Assembly: GCF_001983165.1 (NCBI RefSeq)
Contig: NZ_MNPU01000001.1
Span: forward strand, 372,001 to 436,000
From: Pseudomonas gessardii
Lineage (GTDB): Bacteria; Pseudomonadota; Gammaproteobacteria; Pseudomonadales; Pseudomonadaceae
Reading direction: 5' to 3'
Length of the DNA: 64,000 nucleotides
Shown: positions 41,015 through 48,950 of the stretch, piece after piece
How positions within the stretch are numbered: the first letter of the stretch is position 1
How the letters are laid out: each line of letters begins with the position of its first letter
Position numbers and translations under genes: made by a program
Notes under the pieces: model-generated
The model's input: only the letters and a program-made list of their open reading frames with translations
What the model was told of the DNA's origin: nothing
The model's database searches: none

Positions 41015-41387
41015 TGAAACCCTCACTTCCTTCAAGGGGCAAGCGCTGACGTTAGCAACAGCAGGGCCAAATCCGTATCAGAGTTTTCTGGTTAATGCGC
41101 AGCATCAACGGCTGGCATTCGGGCTTGTGGCGGTTATATAAGTCCTGGACAGAGAGTGCCAATGTGGCTACGCCTATTTTGAAGTCGGTACAACTGTCAA
41201 TTTTGACAGTTGTACGAAGGCCCAGCGCAGCCTTTAATGTTTTCAGCATAGAGGCAGCTGTTTGGCGCAAACAAAGGACAAGTAATACTGCAGAAATAGA
41301 GTTGAGCTAGGAGCGGGACTCTCGAACCGCTCACGCTTATCAAGCCTGCCGTCAATTACTTATCAGTGATTTCCAGGAAGGAATAAC
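41015..41387. other. Intergenic region with a regulatory palindrome (373 nt)
   Basis: No coding frame here looks real. It holds the divergent promoters of aqpZ and the HAF-repeat gene, the 28-bp palindrome at 41188-41215, and an AGGAAGGA ribosome site just before 41388. The remaining sequence shows no tRNA, repeat or recognised RNA. Confidence 0.6.
41188..41215. promoter_or_regulatory. Perfect 28-bp palindrome with CTGT-N8-ACAG core
   Basis: Arms GTACAACTGTCAA and TTGACAGTTGTAC around TT, without a mismatch. The 16-bp core CTGTCAATTTTGACAG is the same motif as at 27441, 31692, 61183 and 61288. It lies 172 nt before the HAF-repeat gene. This is the longest and most symmetrical copy and would be the best site to fish for the binding protein. 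Confidence 0.7.
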
Positions 41388-42602
41388 ATGAACTCTTTTA
41401 TAAAAAACAACGCAATAATCGCCACGCTACTGATGGGGCTCGGCGGTGCACATACTACAATGGCCGCTTATGTCGCGATCACCCCACCTGGCGGAAAACA
41501 GTGCAGTGTTTCAGGCATCAATAATGGCGGTGTTGTGGTTGGAAACTGCAGTACCGGCAGTATAACAATCCCCAATTCCCCCTGGGTCGCCCTTACCCCG
41601 GCAACGCCTGTCTTGTTACCGCGCCTGGCGCCTTCACAACCTTGCTCAGTGGGGGCCATCAGCAATGCCGGGTGGATTGTCGGTAAATGCGGTGCCCCGG
41701 ATGGGGCCGACTACGCCGTTGTGTGGGACGCCAACGATCTGCCGTCCGGTATTCTTAAACTGTTCCCGCGCCCAGGGCTGATTGGCCTGTTTCCCGATGT
41801 CAGCACCGTTCCCTCTGCAATCAATCAGCGCGGCGGTGTGCTGGGCTCCAGTATCAACCGGTCCGGGGTTTCCACGGTTGTCCTGTGGGGCGCGGGGCAA
41901 AGCAATGCTCGAGATGTATCGAGCCCCGGTGACAATTGCAGAGGGGTCGATCTCACTTATACATTGGTCAACTCCCGCCCCGTAGTCGCCACCAGCTGCC
42001 CTGATGCCAACGGCACCATGATCGGTAAAATTGCCCAGCACAATGGCCTGTTATATGTCTCCACCCCATTACCCAAACCTGCCGGGGCACTGACCTGTAT
42101 CGCCACGAGCATCAATGATGCGTTGCAGGTGGTGGGGGGGTGCAAGTACTCAACCGCACCGTTCTCCCGTGCGGCATTCTGGGCAACGCCAACCTCGACG
42201 CCAACACTCGTACCAACCTTGAGTGGCAATAGCGTGAGTATTGCCAGCCAGTTGAATAACGCTGCACAAGCCGTGGTGGATTACACCGATACCGATGGGA
42301 ACGGCAGCACCGCCGTATGGAATATTACGGCAGGCACCGTCAACCTGGTTCCGGCCTTTACAGTGGGGGTTGGCAGTTCAGGTGTAGCACTGGCGGATAA
42401 CGGAAATTTATTAGTCCAGGGCGCCAACTCTGGCACGTTTACAGAAAGTGCCACTTGGGATATTTCAAACGGGTTGCAGAGTTTTGGATTCTATAGCGGC
42501 GGCAAGAACGCGATGATTGGGGTGATTTCCCAGGACGGTACTAAGATCGCCGGAACTGTAGAAGACAGCGCACAAACCTATACGGCAGTTATGACTCAAT
42601 AA
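41388..42602 (+). CDS. Secreted HAF-repeat (beta-propeller-like) protein, 404 aa
   Basis: The signal peptide is NAIIATLLMGLGGAHTTMAA with a cut near residue 28. The mature part has about seven repeats of roughly 45-60 aa of the form xxINxxGxVVGxC...AVVW, for example SGINNGGVVVGNCS, GAISNAGWIVGKCG, TSINDALQVVGGCK and GVISQDGTKIAGTV. These resemble the extracellular HAF-type repeats. Three repeats carry a Cys pair flanking the first strands, suggesting disulfide-stapled blades. AGGAAGGAATAAC precedes the ATG. It is followed 50 nt later by a small secreted protein. Substrate unknown. Confidence 0.82.
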   Translation: MNSFIKNNAIIATLLMGLGGAHTTMAAYVAITPPGGKQCSVSGINNGGVVVGNCSTGSITIPNSPWVALTPATPVLLPRLAPSQPCSVGAISNAGWIVGKCGAPDGADYAVVWDANDLPSGILKLFPRPGLIGLFPDVSTVPSAINQRGGVLGSSINRSGVSTVVLWGAGQSNARDVSSPGDNCRGVDLTYTLVNSRPVVATSCPDANGTMIGKIAQHNGLLYVSTPLPKPAGALTCIATSINDALQVVGGCKYSTAPFSRAAFWATPTSTPTLVPTLSGNSVSIASQLNNAAQAVVDYTDTDGNGSTAVWNITAGTVNLVPAFTVGVGSSGVALADNGNLLVQGANSGTFTESATWDISNGLQSFGFYSGGKNAMIGVISQDGTKIAGTVEDSAQTYTAVMTQ

Positions 42603-42652
42603 ATAATACTCCAACTTAACTAAATGCTCACTACAAAACTTACGGAGTCATT

Positions 42653-42994
42653 ATGTTAGTACCAATATTAAATTTGAATTTTTTTACAACCAAAAAAAGC
42701 GTATTTCTCAAAACCATAACATTGATGGTTATCTTAGGACTTGAAATGAGCAGCAATACGGTCATGGCAAAAGTTTTTGATGGACACCCCTATGGCGGCC
42801 TGACAAAAAACGAGCAAGTTAATTTGTATTACAGCGCCGCTAACGGCTATGTCGGCCCCGATATAGAAAGGAATTGGGATTTAATCAACGCGAGAGACAA
42901 GGCAGACGAAGAGCGCCTTAATAAGATGCTCAAGATGTTTAATAAGAACTTTCTCATGCATCACTATAACAATAAATTTACTTATAGTTATTGA
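42653..42994 (+). CDS. Small secreted protein, AT-rich, unknown function
   Basis: A 113-aa product starting MLVPILNLNFFTTKKS. A hydrophobic segment (VFLKTITLMVILGLEMSSN) ending in VMAKV looks like a signal peptide with cleavage near residue 39. The mature part of about 74 aa is polar and rich in Asn and Lys (for example NEQVNLYYSAANGYVG, LNKMLKMFNKNFLMHHYNN). The gene is much more AT-rich than its surroundings, a sign of foreign origin. ACGGAG lies 7 nt upstream. It is likely cotranscribed with the HAF-repeat gene. No family recognised. Confidence 0.72.
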   Translation: MLVPILNLNFFTTKKSVFLKTITLMVILGLEMSSNTVMAKVFDGHPYGGLTKNEQVNLYYSAANGYVGPDIERNWDLINARDKADEERLNKMLKMFNKNFLMHHYNNKFTYSY

Positions 42995-43043
42995 TAAGTA
43001 CTTCAGATGCTACACCAGCCTGGAATCATGCAAACAAACACTT

Positions 43044-43070
43044 CCGGGCCTGGCGTTTACCCAGGCCCGG
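43044..43070. terminator. Hairpin between the small secreted gene and the DUF1652 gene
   Basis: Perfect 10-bp stem CCGGGCCTGG / CCAGGCCCGG with a 7-nt loop, between convergent genes. The plus strand has no T tract; the minus strand continues AAGTGTTTGTTTG. It is probably a shared terminator of modest strength. Confidence 0.6.
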
Positions 43071-43097
43071 CAATCCGCAATACCCCAGTTGCCCCGA

Positions 43098-43358
43098 TCA
43101 GTAAAGCCTCGCCCCCGCCCGACGTGGCGCCGGAGCATGGGCATGCTTGAGGTCTTCACGCAACTCGGTGATCAGGTTGCAGATGGCTCGACTGCTGTCG
43201 AGCTTATCGGCCTGGATACCGGTGACGGTGATGCCCGTCCCCTCAGCATCGTCGTAGACTTTGATCGTCAGCGTCGCATCCTGGGCCTTGATGCATTCAC
43301 AACGTCGAGGCAGGAAACCTCCTTCAATAATGCTGCGCAATTCCAGTTCCGAAAGCAT
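43098..43358 (-). CDS. DUF1652 family protein
   Basis: An 86-aa protein starting MLSELELRSIIEGGFLPRRC and containing the conserved SSRAICNLITELREDL, the signature of the small Pseudomonas family DUF1652. Function is unknown. The start at 43358 is set by GGAGAGG upstream and by family alignment; the frame stays open to 43610. The last 15 residues are Arg/Ala/Pro-rich. Confidence 0.85.
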   Translation of the reverse strand: MLSELELRSIIEGGFLPRRCECIKAQDATLTIKVYDDAEGTGITVTGIQADKLDSSRAICNLITELREDLKHAHAPAPRRAGARLY

Positions 43359-43624
43359 GGCTAAACCTCTCCTTTGTTGAGACCGCCAATGAATTATTAT
43401 CGCTATCGATAGTCTGACCGTCGCGTCGACGGTTGACTTCACGCCTTGCCAACCCTGGCAGGTACGTTCAACTGCTGAGCCTACTCCTTGTGTCCAACGG
43501 CGTAGGATCCTTTCCTCATAAGCAACCGCCACTCTTATATAAGTTGCTCCCGGTTTGCACTGCCGAGCGTTGGCGTGCATCGTTGGCAACCACTGTTCAA
43601 CTGACCTCAAGATAAGGACGTCCC

Positions 43625-44107
43625 ATGACGGCTTCTCCCTTCACTCTCCTTTCGGTACTGGCAATGAGCGTGCTGGCCGCACAGGCCAACGCTGCCAAAC
43701 TTGAAGATATCGCGCCCTACCCCAAGGCCGATGCCGGGCACGTGCGCCAGGTTATCCACTTGCCTGCACAGCCCCGGGAACAGGACCTCCAGGTCGAGAT
43801 CCTGGCCGGCAAAACCCTGTCCGTGGACTGTAACCAGCAACGCCTGGGTGGGGTGTTGGAAGAAAAGAATCTCGAAGGTTGGGGCTACCCGTTTTACCGG
43901 ATGGAGAACGTTATTGGCCCCATGAGCACCCTGATGGCCTGCCCCGACGGCAAGACCCGCAAGGCGTTTGTACCGGTGGTCGGTGACGGTTTTTTGCTGC
44001 GCTACAACAGTAAATTGCCCATCGTGATATATGTTCCAAAAGATGTCGAAGTGCGTTACCGCATCTGGTCGGCCTCGCCCACCGTCGAGAAGGCCAGCGT
44101 GCAGTAG
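43625..44107 (+). CDS. eco: Ecotin, periplasmic serine protease inhibitor
   Basis: A 160-aa protein with signal peptide [20 protein letters not shown] (cut after ANA). The mature part matches ecotin: [25 protein letters not shown], the reactive loop [11 protein letters not shown] with P1 Met, and [15 protein letters not shown]. The two Cys form the loop-stabilising disulfide. Ecotin dimers inhibit trypsin, chymotrypsin and elastase and can protect against host proteases. AGGA is upstream. It is 9 nt from the convergent threonine dehydratase stop. Confidence 0.95.
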   Translation: MTASPFTLLSVLAMSVLAAQANAAKLEDIAPYPKADAGHVRQVIHLPAQPREQDLQVEILAGKTLSVDCNQQRLGGVLEEKNLEGWGYPFYRMENVIGPMSTLMACPDGKTRKAFVPVVGDGFLLRYNSKLPIVIYVPKDVEVRYRIWSASPTVEKASVQ

Positions 44108-44116
44108 CGCCATAGA

Positions 44117-45124
44117 TCAAATGGGGGAGCTGTGCTGTTGTGCCGCCACCCGCTCGGCCACGTGGCGCAAACTATCGAAGTTGATATTGGCCCCGGAGTT
44201 GATCGCCACCAGCGTCTGCCCCAGGGCCCCGCTGCGTTTCACATAGCGGCGGATACCAGCCACCGCCAGGGCGCCGGAGGGCTCAGTGATGGCGCGGGTG
44301 TCGTCGTAGATCAGCTTGATCGCGCTGCACAGTTCATCGTTGCTGACGGTGATGACTTCATCGACATGGTGACGACAGATTTCAAAGCCATAGGCGCCGA
44401 TCTGCGCCACGGCGGTGCCATCGGCGAAGTTGTCCACACTGGGCAAGATCACCCGCTCGCCTGCACCCAGGGCCGCCAGCAGGCAACTGGAACCTTCAGG
44501 CTCCACGCCAATCACCCGTACTGTTGGCCGCAGGTATTTGATATAGGCGGCGATCCCGGCGATCAGCCCGCCGCCACCGACCGGGACAAAGATCGCGTCC
44601 AGCGCGCCTTGTTGCTGGCGCAGGATTTCCATGGCGACGGTGCCCTGCCCGGCGATCACATCGGGATCATCGAAAGGCGAGACAAAGGTGGCCCCCGACT
44701 GCTCGGCCAACTGCAACGCATGGGCCAGGGCAAATGGGAAACTTGCGCCCTGCAACACCGCCTCGGCGCCTCGCGAGCGCACGCCCAGCACTTTCAATTC
44801 GGGCGTGGTGCTGGGCATCACGATCGTCGCCCTGATCCCCAACTCACGTGCCGCCAGGGCCACGCCCTGGGCATGGTTGCCCGCCGAAGCTGTAATCACC
44901 CCGCAGGCCTTTTGCGCTGCGGTCAGTTGCACCAGCTTGTTGTAGGCGCCACGGATCTTGAAGGAGAACGTCGGCTGCAAATCTTCGCGCTTGAGCAGGA
45001 CCTGATTGCCGAGCAGCGCCGACAGCGCCGGGGCCGCCTGCAAGGGCGTGCGTATCGCCAGGTCGTAGACCGGCGCGGCGAGGATTTTTTTTACGTATTG
45101 CTCAAGCAGCAAGGGGCTACTCAT
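44117..45124 (-). CDS. ilvA: Threonine dehydratase (catalytic domain only)
   Basis: PLP enzyme of 335 aa converting threonine to 2-oxobutyrate for isoleucine synthesis. The PLP lysine is in TFSFKIRGAYNKL, the Ser/Gly loop in ITASAGNHAQGVALAA, and the phosphate-binding loop in VPVGGGGLIAGIA. It ends shortly after the catalytic domain, without the ACT-like regulatory domains of biosynthetic IlvA (about 510 aa), so Ile feedback at protein level is unlikely. Control appears to be at RNA level through the leader and terminator just upstream. ATG 45124 follows CAGGAG; the longer frame crosses the terminator and is rejected. The symbol is provisional. Confidence 0.9.
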   Translation of the reverse strand: MSSPLLLEQYVKKILAAPVYDLAIRTPLQAAPALSALLGNQVLLKREDLQPTFSFKIRGAYNKLVQLTAAQKACGVITASAGNHAQGVALAARELGIRATIVMPSTTPELKVLGVRSRGAEAVLQGASFPFALAHALQLAEQSGATFVSPFDDPDVIAGQGTVAMEILRQQQGALDAIFVPVGGGGLIAGIAAYIKYLRPTVRVIGVEPEGSSCLLAALGAGERVILPSVDNFADGTAVAQIGAYGFEICRHHVDEVITVSNDELCSAIKLIYDDTRAITEPSGALAVAGIRRYVKRSGALGQTLVAINSGANINFDSLRHVAERVAAQQHSSPI

Positions 45125-45161
45125 GGGGGGACTCCTGGCGTTTGACAAAGCCCAAGAGACG

Positions 45162-45191
45162 GAAAAACAAAACCCGCCTCTAGGGCGGGTT
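45162..45191 (-). terminator. Attenuator terminator before the threonine dehydratase gene
   Basis: Perfect 8-bp stem AACCCGCC / GGCGGGTT, followed on the minus strand by TTTTGTTTTT. It lies 16 nt after the leader-peptide stop and 37 nt before the ilvA ATG. The leader segment TTTGGCGGGA can pair with its CCCGCC arm as an antiterminator. Confidence 0.88.
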
Positions 45192-45207
45192 TGGGTACAG
45201 CCGAACG

Positions 45208-45276
45208 CTATCCCGCCAAATAAGGAATGGCGGTAATAATAATGCTTGGCTGGGAACGATAGGTTTGCAAGGTCAT
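45208..45276 (-). CDS. Ile/Thr leader peptide of the ilvA attenuator (22 aa)
   Basis: A short ORF whose product ends SQPSIIITAIPYLAG. The run ATT ATT ATT ACC gives three Ile codons then Thr, and a fourth Ile follows two codons later: the amino acids made and used by this branch. Stop TAG 45208 lies just before the terminator stem. If charged tRNA-Ile or tRNA-Thr is scarce, a ribosome stalled at these codons leaves GGCGGG free to pair with the terminator arm, letting transcription continue. This is the classical attenuation arrangement. No strong ribosome site is seen (GGTTAG region), so expression is inferred from the control logic. Confidence 0.85.
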   Translation of the reverse strand: MTLQTYRSQPSIIITAIPYLAG

Positions 45277-45319
45277 GCCGCAAAACTAACCGGCGCTCTG
45301 TGGCAAGTCAACTCTGGGG

Positions 45320-45360
45320 GTTTACGAGCGATATACGAAACGTATACGATTTGTATATCC
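45320..45360. promoter_or_regulatory. Four 8-mers phased at 11 bp: likely ribbon-helix-helix operator
   Basis: GTTTACGA (45320), ATATACGA (45331), GTATACGA (45342) and GTATATCC (45353), each start exactly 11 bp after the last. The array ends 19 nt before the start codon of the ParD-like gene. Regular one-turn spacing of short half-sites is typical for RHH proteins such as ParD/CopG, so autoregulation is likely. It lies in the divergent gap facing the ilvA leader. Confidence 0.65.
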
Positions 45361-45379
45361 ACCCTACACAGTGAAGCTC

Positions 45380-45583
45380 ATGGGCATCGTCAAGATCACC
45401 GATCAACTGCATGAACAAATCCGTCTGGCCAGCGCTGCCATGGACCGTTCGATCAACGCCCAGGCGGAGTTCTGGATCAAGATCGGCCTGTTGGCCGAAC
45501 TCAATCCGCACCTGGCCTACAACGACCTGATCAACAAGCTGTTGCTCGACAAGCCCGACCTGATCCGAGGGCGCAGCCGATGA
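45380..45583 (+). CDS. ParD-like (ribbon-helix-helix) small protein
   Basis: A 67-aa protein beginning MGIVKITDQLHEQIRLASA and continuing MDRSINAQAEFWIKIG, which matches the ParD-like antitoxin family (Pfam ParD_like). The N-terminal beta strand plus two helices is the RHH DNA-binding fold. A GTG three codons upstream is an alternative start. The stop TGA overlaps the ATG of the methionine aminopeptidase gene (ATGA), so the two are translationally coupled. No ParE-like toxin is present; the partner gene is an aminopeptidase. Confidence 0.85.
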   Translation: MGIVKITDQLHEQIRLASAAMDRSINAQAEFWIKIGLLAELNPHLAYNDLINKLLLDKPDLIRGRSR

Positions 45584-46335
45584 TCAAGACCCCTGCACAG
45601 ATCGCCGTGATGCGCGAAGCCGGCCGCCTGCTGGGCCAGGTCTTCAGCATGCTCGACAACCGGGTGCACGCTGGCCTGACCACCCTGGAGCTGGATGCGG
45701 CAATCGAGGCGTTTATCCGCCAGGACCTGCAAGCGCGCCCCGCCAGCCTTGGGCAGTATGACTACCCCTTCAGCAGCAACACCTCCCTCAACGAAGTGGT
45801 GTGCCACGGCATGCCAAGTGCCCGGGACGTGTTGAAGGACGGCGACATCCTCAATATCGACATCACTCTGGAAAAAGGCGGGTTTATTGCCGACGCCAGC
45901 AAGATGTACATGATCGGCGCCGTCGCGCCCAAGGCACGGCGCCTGGTAGAGCAGACCTTCGAGGCGATGTGGGCCGGTATCCGCCAGGTCAAGCCCGGCG
46001 CACGCCTGGGGGATATCGGCCATGCGATCCAAAGCCACGCCCAGGCCAATGGCTACAGCGTGGTGCGCGAGTATTGCGGCCACGGGATTGGCCGGCAAAT
46101 GCACGAAGAACCGCAAATCCTGCACTTCGGTCGCCCGGGCACCGGCTTGATCCTGCGCGAAGGCATGGTGTTCACCATCGAGCCAATGCTCAACCAGGGC
46201 AGCGCCAAGGTGCGCAGCCTCAAGGACGGCTGGACCGTGGTGACCCGCGACAACAGCCTGTCAGCCCAGTGGGAACATACGGTGGCCGTGACCGCTGAGG
46301 GGTTTGAAGTGCTGACGCTACAGGCGGGAGCCTAG
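45580..46335 (+). CDS. map: Type I methionine aminopeptidase (second, operonic copy)
   Basis: A 251-aa M24A metallopeptidase that removes N-terminal Met. The metal and active-site motifs are intact: EVVCHGMPS (His), LNIDITLEKGGFIADASKM (Asp, Asp), YCGHGIGRQMHEEP (His) and MVFTIEPML (Glu). The housekeeping map gene normally lies near rpsB/tsf, so this copy beside a ParD-like gene is probably an accessory paralogue, perhaps with conditional expression. It is convergent with corA, with the stops one nt apart. Confidence 0.93.
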   Translation: MIKTPAQIAVMREAGRLLGQVFSMLDNRVHAGLTTLELDAAIEAFIRQDLQARPASLGQYDYPFSSNTSLNEVVCHGMPSARDVLKDGDILNIDITLEKGGFIADASKMYMIGAVAPKARRLVEQTFEAMWAGIRQVKPGARLGDIGHAIQSHAQANGYSVVREYCGHGIGRQMHEEPQILHFGRPGTGLILREGMVFTIEPMLNQGSAKVRSLKDGWTVVTRDNSLSAQWEHTVAVTAEGFEVLTLQAGA

Positions 46336-46336
46336 G

Positions 46337-47275
46337 TTACCCCGCTTTCCCGCCGCCCCTGGCCACCCGCCTGAGCCCCAACACCATCCCTGCGGCGCCC
46401 AACGCCATCGCCAGCAGAAACAGCGGGTACGCCACCCACCACGGTGTACCCGCCGTCATCATGCTGAACTCGGACATGCCGCCAATGCTGGCGATCAGGT
46501 TCAGCGGCAGGAACACCACGTTGATCAGCGTCAGCTTGCGCAACAGGTTGTTCATGCTGTTGTTCATCAGGTTGCCCCGGGCGTCGATCAGCCCCGAGAA
46601 CACGTTGGAATAGATCTCCGCCTGCTTGTAGCACTGGTGGTTCTCGATGATCAGGTCATCGATCAAGCCCAGGGTCTGCGGGCTGAAATGCTCCTTCTCG
46701 GCGTGGTTGCGCAAGCGCGTCAAGACCGCGCCGTTGCTGTGCAGCGCGTTGATGTAATAGATCAGGCTCTCGCTGAGGCTGAACATTTGCATCAGGTGGC
46801 GGTTGCTCATGGAGGCGTTGAACTGCTGCTGCAATTCCCGGGCGACCAGCTTGATCACCTTGAGGTGGCCCAGGTAGTGGTGGAGGTTGTTCAGCAGCAG
46901 GTCCAGCAACACGTCCAGCGGCGTATGCAACGGCCGCCGCGCGCCCAGGCCGGACAGTTGGCTGTCGTCGGTGGCAATCACCAGCAGGCGGTCCGGGGAA
47001 AACAGCAAGCCACAGGACGACACTTCAAACACCAGGTTGCTGCCCCCGGAATAGTTTTGCGGGCGCTTCCAGATCAAAAACAGGTTGTCTGGATGGAACT
47101 CGATACGCGACACCTCGTCCGGGTCCAGGGCCGATGCCAGCGCATGTTCATCGACCTTGTAGCGCTCGCGCAGTAATTCACGCTCATGGCTGTCGGGGTT
47201 GTTGAACAGCAGGATCTCGGCATTTTCGCGCTCGCTGCGGCGCAGCGCGCCTTCGCGCAGTTCAAAGCCGATCAC
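46337..47275 (-). CDS. CorA-family divalent cation channel with GMS in place of GMN
   Basis: A 312-aa CorA-like protein with a large N-terminal cytoplasmic funnel rich in long helices and two C-terminal membrane helices (TLINVVFLPLNLIASI and AYPLFLLAMALGAAGMVLGL). The pore-loop signature after TM1 reads IGGMSEFSM, so the canonical Gly-Met-Asn is Gly-Met-Ser, which may alter ion selectivity. The start is GTG 47275, overlapping the RimK-like stop by 4 nt (GTGA), which fixes frame and start. Coupling to the ATP-grasp gene suggests a shared role. Confidence 0.85.
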   Translation of the reverse strand: MIGFELREGALRRSERENAEILLFNNPDSHERELLRERYKVDEHALASALDPDEVSRIEFHPDNLFLIWKRPQNYSGGSNLVFEVSSCGLLFSPDRLLVIATDDSQLSGLGARRPLHTPLDVLLDLLLNNLHHYLGHLKVIKLVARELQQQFNASMSNRHLMQMFSLSESLIYYINALHSNGAVLTRLRNHAEKEHFSPQTLGLIDDLIIENHQCYKQAEIYSNVFSGLIDARGNLMNNSMNNLLRKLTLINVVFLPLNLIASIGGMSEFSMMTAGTPWWVAYPLFLLAMALGAAGMVLGLRRVARGGGKAG

Positions 47276-48858
47276 CAGCCCTGGCCCTGGCGCTTGAGCT
47301 CCAGGCGGCGCACGAACTCTTCCAGCACCAGGGAATACAGGTCGTCCTGCAAGTAGGCATCTTCGATCCCGGCATCCATGTTCGGGTTGTCGTTGACCTC
47401 GATCACCACCACCTTGTCGCCGGACTGCTTCAAGTCCACACCGTACAAGCCATCGCCGATCAGGTTGGCGGTCTTGACCGCCAGCTCCACCACGGCCTTG
47501 GGCGCCTCGTGCACCGCCAGGGTCCGGCACTCGCCGTTGATATCCTGGCCGATAGCCTTGTGGTTGTAGATCTGCCAATGGCCCTTGGACATGAAATATT
47601 GGCAGGCAAAGATCGGCTTGCGGTTGAGTACGCCAATGCGCCAGTCGTACTCGGTATAGAAAAACTCCTGGGCCAGCAGCAACACCGAGTGCTCGAACAG
47701 CTCGGCCGTGGCGGTCAGCAGCGCCTCCTGGCTTTCTACCTTGATCACCCCCCGGGAGAAACAGCCGTCGGGGATTTTCAGCACCAGGGGGAAGCCCAAT
47801 CGCTCCCCCACCCGCTCGAAATCTTGCGGTCGTTCCTTGTACAGAATCTCGGTGGCGGGCATGCCCAACTGATGACTGTTGAGCAGGTCCGTGAGGTAGA
47901 CCTTATTGGTACAGCGCAGGATCGACGCCGGGTCGTCCATCACCACCAGCCCTTCACTCTCGGCTTTCTTGGCGAAACGATAGGTGTGGTTGTCGACACT
48001 GGTGGTTTCGCGGATCAACAGCGCGTCGTATTCGGCCAGCCGTGCGTAGTCCTTGCGCTCGATCAGCTCGACATCGATGCCCAAGCCCTTGCCCACCCGC
48101 ACGAAATTATCCAGGGCCTTGGCATTGGACGGCGGCAACTGCTCCTGGGGATCATGCAGGATGGCCAGGTCATAACGGGCCAGGCGCTTGGAGCGCGGTT
48201 GGCGCCAGATCCGGCGGCTGAAGTTGTCCAGGGCATGGGCGAATTGATCTTCCTGATCATCACGCAACTTATGTAAGACCCCGGACTTGATGCCTTCGAT
48301 ATGCCAGCCGTTATGCTTGCGGAACTCAACTAACAGGATGGGGGATGGGAAGGCTTCAAATAACTGCCGGGCTAAATCTTGCAGTGGTTCAATATTGGTC
48401 CGGCCAAAATAAAGTGTCAGGGTAAACCCTTCGGTATTGCTGTAAAGATGATGACTCAATGCTTTATCGAGGGTTTTATCCAGGTCATCCAGGGCCAGGC
48501 CGTACAGGGATTTTTTCGTCAATTCGCTGATGGTACGCACCGACGGAATCACCTTGTGCCCCCGCGCTTCGGCCAGCAGCGAGCAGTAGTAGCCATGCCC
48601 CAGGTACTTGTAGCTGCGGCACAGGTTGATCACCTGCACCCGTTTGCCTGCCTCGTTCTCCCGGGAGTGTTCGAGGTATTCCTGGGCGGTGACTATATCT
48701 TCGCTGGGGAAGTACGAGGCCCAGTCTTCCTTGCGCTCAACAATAATCACGACTTGGCTTGGACTCTTGGGCTGTGTGGAAAAATATCCGCTGGAAGTGA
48801 TTGTCGCCGCGACGCTTTGCTCGGATACTTCTCGCCAATGACTTTGTACCGCTGACAT
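47272..48858 (-). CDS. RimK-like ATP-grasp ligase with RLAN N-terminal domain
   Basis: A 528-aa protein. The first half (about 30-250) is a RimK-like ATP-grasp N-terminal (RLAN) region, with VINLCRSYKYLGHGYYCSLL and HLYSNTEGFTLTLYFGRTN. The second half is a RimK/GshB-type ATP-grasp with LGFPLVLKIPDGCFSRGVIK and metal-binding VVVIEVNDNPNMDAGIED. Such enzymes form amide bonds between a carboxylate and an amine, often adding amino acids to peptides or proteins. The start is ATG 48858 (MSAVQSHWREVSEQ); the frame is open to 49005 but overlaps the divergent gene. It is coupled to the CorA-like gene and divergent from GNAT-C39. Confidence 0.9.
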   Translation of the reverse strand: MSAVQSHWREVSEQSVAATITSSGYFSTQPKSPSQVVIIVERKEDWASYFPSEDIVTAQEYLEHSRENEAGKRVQVINLCRSYKYLGHGYYCSLLAEARGHKVIPSVRTISELTKKSLYGLALDDLDKTLDKALSHHLYSNTEGFTLTLYFGRTNIEPLQDLARQLFEAFPSPILLVEFRKHNGWHIEGIKSGVLHKLRDDQEDQFAHALDNFSRRIWRQPRSKRLARYDLAILHDPQEQLPPSNAKALDNFVRVGKGLGIDVELIERKDYARLAEYDALLIRETTSVDNHTYRFAKKAESEGLVVMDDPASILRCTNKVYLTDLLNSHQLGMPATEILYKERPQDFERVGERLGFPLVLKIPDGCFSRGVIKVESQEALLTATAELFEHSVLLLAQEFFYTEYDWRIGVLNRKPIFACQYFMSKGHWQIYNHKAIGQDINGECRTLAVHEAPKAVVELAVKTANLIGDGLYGVDLKQSGDKVVVIEVNDNPNMDAGIEDAYLQDDLYSLVLEEFVRRLELKRQGQGW

Positions 48859-48950
48859 ATTGATTGATCCGCTAGAGAACTTGACCTTTTCTATTAAGCA
48901 CGATCTTTCACGGAAGTCTCGTTTAGTTACGCAACTTTTACGGCGGTTAT

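Noticed and set aside
41052..41270. 72-codon minus-strand frame between aqpZ and the HAF-repeat gene
   Set aside because: It spans the regulatory palindrome, lacks a ribosome site and shows no conserved features.
45320..46335. Classical ParDE toxin-antitoxin system
   Set aside because: The small gene is ParD-like, but the downstream gene is a methionine aminopeptidase with all metal ligands, not a ParE toxin.
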